Origin: Bizionia sp. M204
GTDB taxonomy: Bacteria > Bacteroidota > Bacteroidia > Flavobacteriales > Flavobacteriaceae
Direction: 5' to 3'
DNA: 64,000 bases
Assembly: GCF_023205095.1 (NCBI RefSeq)
Contig: NZ_CP046242.1
Span: 547,001-611,000, forward strand
Shown here in pieces: positions 61,806 to 64,000 of the stretch (within the stretch, counting starts at the first letter, position 1; each line of letters starts with the position of its first letter). The notes under the pieces were generated by a model. It was not told where the DNA came from, searched no databases, and saw nothing but the letters and a program-made list of their open reading frames with translations. The position numbers and the translations under genes are program-made.

Positions 61806-62282
61806 TTATTCTTTCAACTCTTCCAATACCAGGTTATAATCATACTGTAAATCTTCATGTAGGGTTTTAACAATTTTTTCAATCATTAAAATTTGCCTTT
61901 CAAAAATATTAGTAAGCGTTACATTTCTTTTTATTGAAGGTGTTATATCTTTTAAGCTTTCACAAAAATAGAGCAGAAGCTCGACTTCCGTTTCCTTTTT
62001 TAAGGAATAGCGTGCGTACTTTTTTATGAGTCGCAAGATTTTCCGAACACTTTTTTTGATATAGAAATAACTTGTAGTATTAATGGTTGAAAACTGCAAA
62101 TCGATTTCGTTTTTAACAGATTCTATATAACCCGTTTCATCATGAGACTCAAATAACAAATAGGTGAGCAACTCCTTATTTTCTTTTTTAAATTTAGACA
62201 AGCGCAGCACCAATTCCATTAAATCTTTATCGGATTTATGCTGTAACTCTTTTTTTATGGTAATTACGGAAACGGCTTTCAT
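61806..62282 (-). CDS. Conserved hypothetical helical protein
   Basis: 158 residues, soluble, almost entirely helical by composition (rich in L, K and E). It starts MKAVSVITIKKELQHKS and contains KSVRKILRLIKKYARYSLK, a very basic helix that could bind nucleic acid or a membrane. No signal peptide and no family that I can name; the type seems common in Flavobacteriaceae. It is a single gene between a weak hairpin and the DoxX gene, on the same strand as DoxX's neighbours. Confidence 0.68.
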   Translation of the reverse strand: MKAVSVITIKKELQHKSDKDLMELVLRLSKFKKENKELLTYLLFESHDETGYIESVKNEIDLQFSTINTTSYFYIKKSVRKILRLIKKYARYSLKKETEVELLLYFCESLKDITPSIKRNVTLTNIFERQILMIEKIVKTLHEDLQYDYNLVLEELKE

Positions 62283-62395
62283 ATTTATTTCTCGTCAACC
62301 TTAATACATATAGGCATGGACGGGAATTTTTTAGTTTAATTAAATCAAATCAACCCCTTAAAATGAGGAATCGTTTTATATTGTAAGGGTCAGAA

Positions 62396-62773
62396 TTAGC
62401 GTTTATCTAAAGCGTACTTTCCAGGTCCTGCTAAAAATATCACTAGAAATCCAACAAGGTATAAAAGTGCTTTTTCTTTGGTGCCAAAATCATCTTCCCA
62501 ATGCACAATAAATGCCGCAACAAACATGGTAATGGCTGCCGGTAGCGCCGCTAATTTGGTTTTAAAACCAATGATAATGAGGATAGGAGCAACTACTTCT
62601 CCAATAAGGGCTAATATTAATGATAATGTTGGTCCAACTCCAATAGGGTCGCCAAACTCAATAGGACTTGTAAATAAACGTTCAATTTTAGGAATTCCAT
62701 GAACAAGCATCATTCCAGAGAGTCCAACTCTTAAAATAGCTAAAGCTAAATCGTTGTAATTTTTTGTCAGCAT
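62396..62773 (-). CDS. DoxX family membrane protein
   Basis: 125 residues with four transmembrane helices. The opening LALAILRVGLSGMMLVHGIPK is the DoxX signature (arginine and HG in the first helix), followed by LILALIGEVVAPILIIIGF in the second and third. DoxX proteins are small inner-membrane proteins with a role in redox or thiosulfate-linked electron transfer in some organisms; the function in Bacteroidota is unknown. The conserved lysine and glutamate are present. Its upstream neighbour is the E1 gene, separated by a terminator. Confidence 0.9.
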   Translation of the reverse strand: MLTKNYNDLALAILRVGLSGMMLVHGIPKIERLFTSPIEFGDPIGVGPTLSLILALIGEVVAPILIIIGFKTKLAALPAAITMFVAAFIVHWEDDFGTKEKALLYLVGFLVIFLAGPGKYALDKR

Positions 62774-62848
62774 AGGGTCGTTTTTTTTCTGAAGCCAATA
62801 TAAATAAAAAGCATCATTGTTTTAGTTAGAGCATAAATATAATAAAAA

Positions 62849-62889
62849 CAAAAAGACCTGATTGTTAATTTAAACAATCAGGTCTTTAA
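62849..62889 (-). terminator. Intrinsic terminator after the E1 gene
   Basis: AAAGACCTGATTGTT and AACAATCAGGTCTTT pair around a short AT loop, with T-runs on both strands. It is downstream of the minus-strand E1 gene and upstream of doxX. Confidence 0.82.
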
Positions 62890-62911
62890 AATTACTTTTA
62901 AATATTGCGAC

Positions 62912-64000
62912 TTATCTCAATTTTGGAAAATCGGTAGGATTTGATTCATGCATGACGTTGTAAACCGCTTCAAAAACATCTTCAACAGACGGTTTAGAGA
63001 AGTAATCACCATCCGTTCCATAAGCTGGTCTGTGTGCTTTGGCAGTTAATGTTTCTGGCTTACTATCTAAATGTTTATAGGCGTTCTGTGTATTTAAAAC
63101 TTCATTTAATATATATGCAGAGGCACCTCCAGGAACATCTTCATCAATAACCATTAAACGATTTGTTTTTGCCACACTCTTAACAATATCATGATTTAAA
63201 TCGAAAGGCAATAGAGATTGTACATCAATAATTTCGGCATTAATACCTACTTCTTGCAATTCTTTAGCAGCTTGCTCAATCACCCGAAGTGTTGAACCAT
63301 AAGACACTAACGTAATATCATTACCTTCCCGAATGGTTTCTACAACACCTAATGGTGTTTTAAATTCACCAATATTGGTTGGCATTTTTTCTTTTAAACG
63401 GTATCCATTTAAGCATTCTACAATTAAAGCAGGTTCATCACCTTCTAATAATGTATTATAAAAACCAGCAGCTTTGGTCATGTTTCTTGGAACGAGTACA
63501 TGAATCCCACGAATTAAATGAATAACACCACCCATTTGTGAACCTGAATGCCAAATACCTTCCAGTCTGTGACCACGTGTTCTAATAATTACAGGCGCTT
63601 TTTGACGACCTTTAGTTCGGTAATGTAAACTTGCTAAATCATCACTCATAATTTGCAAGGCGTACAGAATATAATCCAAATATTGAATTTCAGCAATGGG
63701 ACGTAAACCACGCATGGCCATACCAATTCCTTGCCCCAAAATAGTGGCTTCGCGAATCCCAACATCGGAAACCCGTAATTCACCATATTTTTCTTGCATA
63801 CCCTCCAAACCTTGGTTAACATCGCCAATATGTCCAGCGTCTTCACCAAAAATAAGCGCTTCAGGGTATTTGCTAAAAATGGCATCAAAGTTATCACGAA
63901 TTACTAAACGTGCATCTACTTCTTCACTAGAATCGTCATAAGTGGGTTTCACTTCCTGAACTATCAATGCCGATTTATCAGAATGTGAATATAAATGTGA
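62912..64000 (-). CDS. 2-oxoacid dehydrogenase E1, alpha/beta fusion, C-terminal part
   Basis: The frame is open through the right edge, so the gene is cut. The visible part, 362 codons, is the transketolase-like beta region: a linker with [16 protein letters not shown], then [17 protein letters not shown] with the TPP-binding glutamate, [31 protein letters not shown], then the C-terminal domain with [10 protein letters not shown]-type [12 protein letters not shown] and [11 protein letters not shown]. In Flavobacteriaceae E1 is often a single chain in which an alpha part precedes this one. The linker to base 64000 fits that fusion. The complex oxidatively decarboxylates branched-chain 2-oxoacids or pyruvate. 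A TTG at 63967 is an internal codon, not the start. Confidence 0.85.
   Translation of the reverse strand, partial: SHLYSHSDKSALIVQEVKPTYDDSSEEVDARLVIRDNFDAIFSKYPEALIFGEDAGHIGDVNQGLEGMQEKYGELRVSDVGIREATILGQGIGMAMRGLRPIAEIQYLDYILYALQIMSDDLASLHYRTKGRQKAPVIIRTRGHRLEGIWHSGSQMGGVIHLIRGIHVLVPRNMTKAAGFYNTLLEGDEPALIVECLNGYRLKEKMPTNIGEFKTPLGVVETIREGNDITLVSYGSTLRVIEQAAKELQEVGINAEIIDVQSLLPFDLNHDIVKSVAKTNRLMVIDEDVPGGASAYILNEVLNTQNAYKHLDSKPETLTAKAHRPAYGTDGDYFSKPSVEDVFEAVYNVMHESNPTDFPKLR

Noticed and set aside
1-64000. CRISPR array, tRNA, rRNA or insertion sequence
   Set aside because: No regularly spaced repeats, no tRNA-type TpsiC stretch with cloverleaf, no rRNA signatures and no transposase were seen on either strand.

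Overview
The window looks like chromosomal DNA of a low-GC marine-type Flavobacteriaceae (Bacteroidota), near Formosa, Bizionia, Winogradskyella or Algibacter. The support is as follows. AT-rich codons are used throughout. Starts lack Shine-Dalgarno sites, and TTG starts are frequent. Bacteroidota promoters of the form TAnnTTTG occur, sometimes with TTTG about 20 bp upstream (pheT, the SRP RNA, the gene at 42090). The gene content also fits: a YtxJ bacilliredoxin, a fused alpha/beta E1 dehydrogenase, DUF1015 and DUF6503 proteins, and many short signal peptides ending in Q. There is no IS element, phage, CRISPR array, rRNA or tRNA.

Layout. 1-4 kb: a cut-off secreted protein, DUF1015, 3-hydroxybutyryl-CoA dehydrogenase and a Gfo/Idh/MocA oxidoreductase on the minus strand. 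3.7-10 kb: pcm, DUF1648, an NTF2-like secreted protein, smpB, a lipoprotein, a probable deoC-deoD-phosphatase operon, and an OmpW-like porin. 10-18 kb: clpB divergent from ytxJ, a secreted amidohydrolase, and two unrecognised secreted proteins in tandem. 18-28.6 kb: SBF-like transporter, fumarylacetoacetase, glyA, a beta-helix lipoprotein, a thioesterase, a glutamine cyclotransferase, the SRP RNA, an SDR, an FSA/transaldolase, and a TlpA-like lipoprotein without its cysteines. 28.7-37 kb: ABC-F protein, DUF2007, cold-shock protein, PAP2 phosphatase, pheT, trmL and recG. 37-41 kb: M1 aminopeptidase and two tandem patatins.

41-51 kb is the accessory-looking part. It holds a membrane-protein pseudogene with three in-frame stops and a divergent Lgt-like enzyme 4 bp ahead of a lipoprotein with MopE-type metal-binding repeats. 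After these come a decayed 5' end of a sensor-kinase gene, a CPBP intramembrane protease, and an intact propeller-type LytS-like kinase overlapping its LytTR regulator. The kinase remnant and the intact kinase begin with the same TTG-led coding segment folded into a hairpin plus T-run. The two hairpins differ by compensatory base changes. This is the most interesting signal I found. 51-64 kb returns to housekeeping genes: FMN-dependent glutamate-synthase-like protein, AsmA-like protein, UvrD helicase, esterase, YciO-type protein, OmpA-like lipoprotein, GT2, an orphan HsdR_N protein divergent from holA, PfpI/DJ-1, DoxX, and the C-terminal part of a fused 2-oxoacid dehydrogenase E1.

How the genes work together. 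Nucleoside salvage (deoC, deoD), aromatic and acyl-CoA catabolism (fumarylacetoacetase, hydroxybutyryl-CoA dehydrogenase, thioesterase, E1) and protein or RNA quality control (smpB, clpB, pcm, ABC-F, SRP RNA) are ordinary. Many exported proteins have no known function. Strong bidirectional terminators separate most convergent units. Several neighbours overlap by only a few bases, which indicates coupled expression or shared 3' ends.
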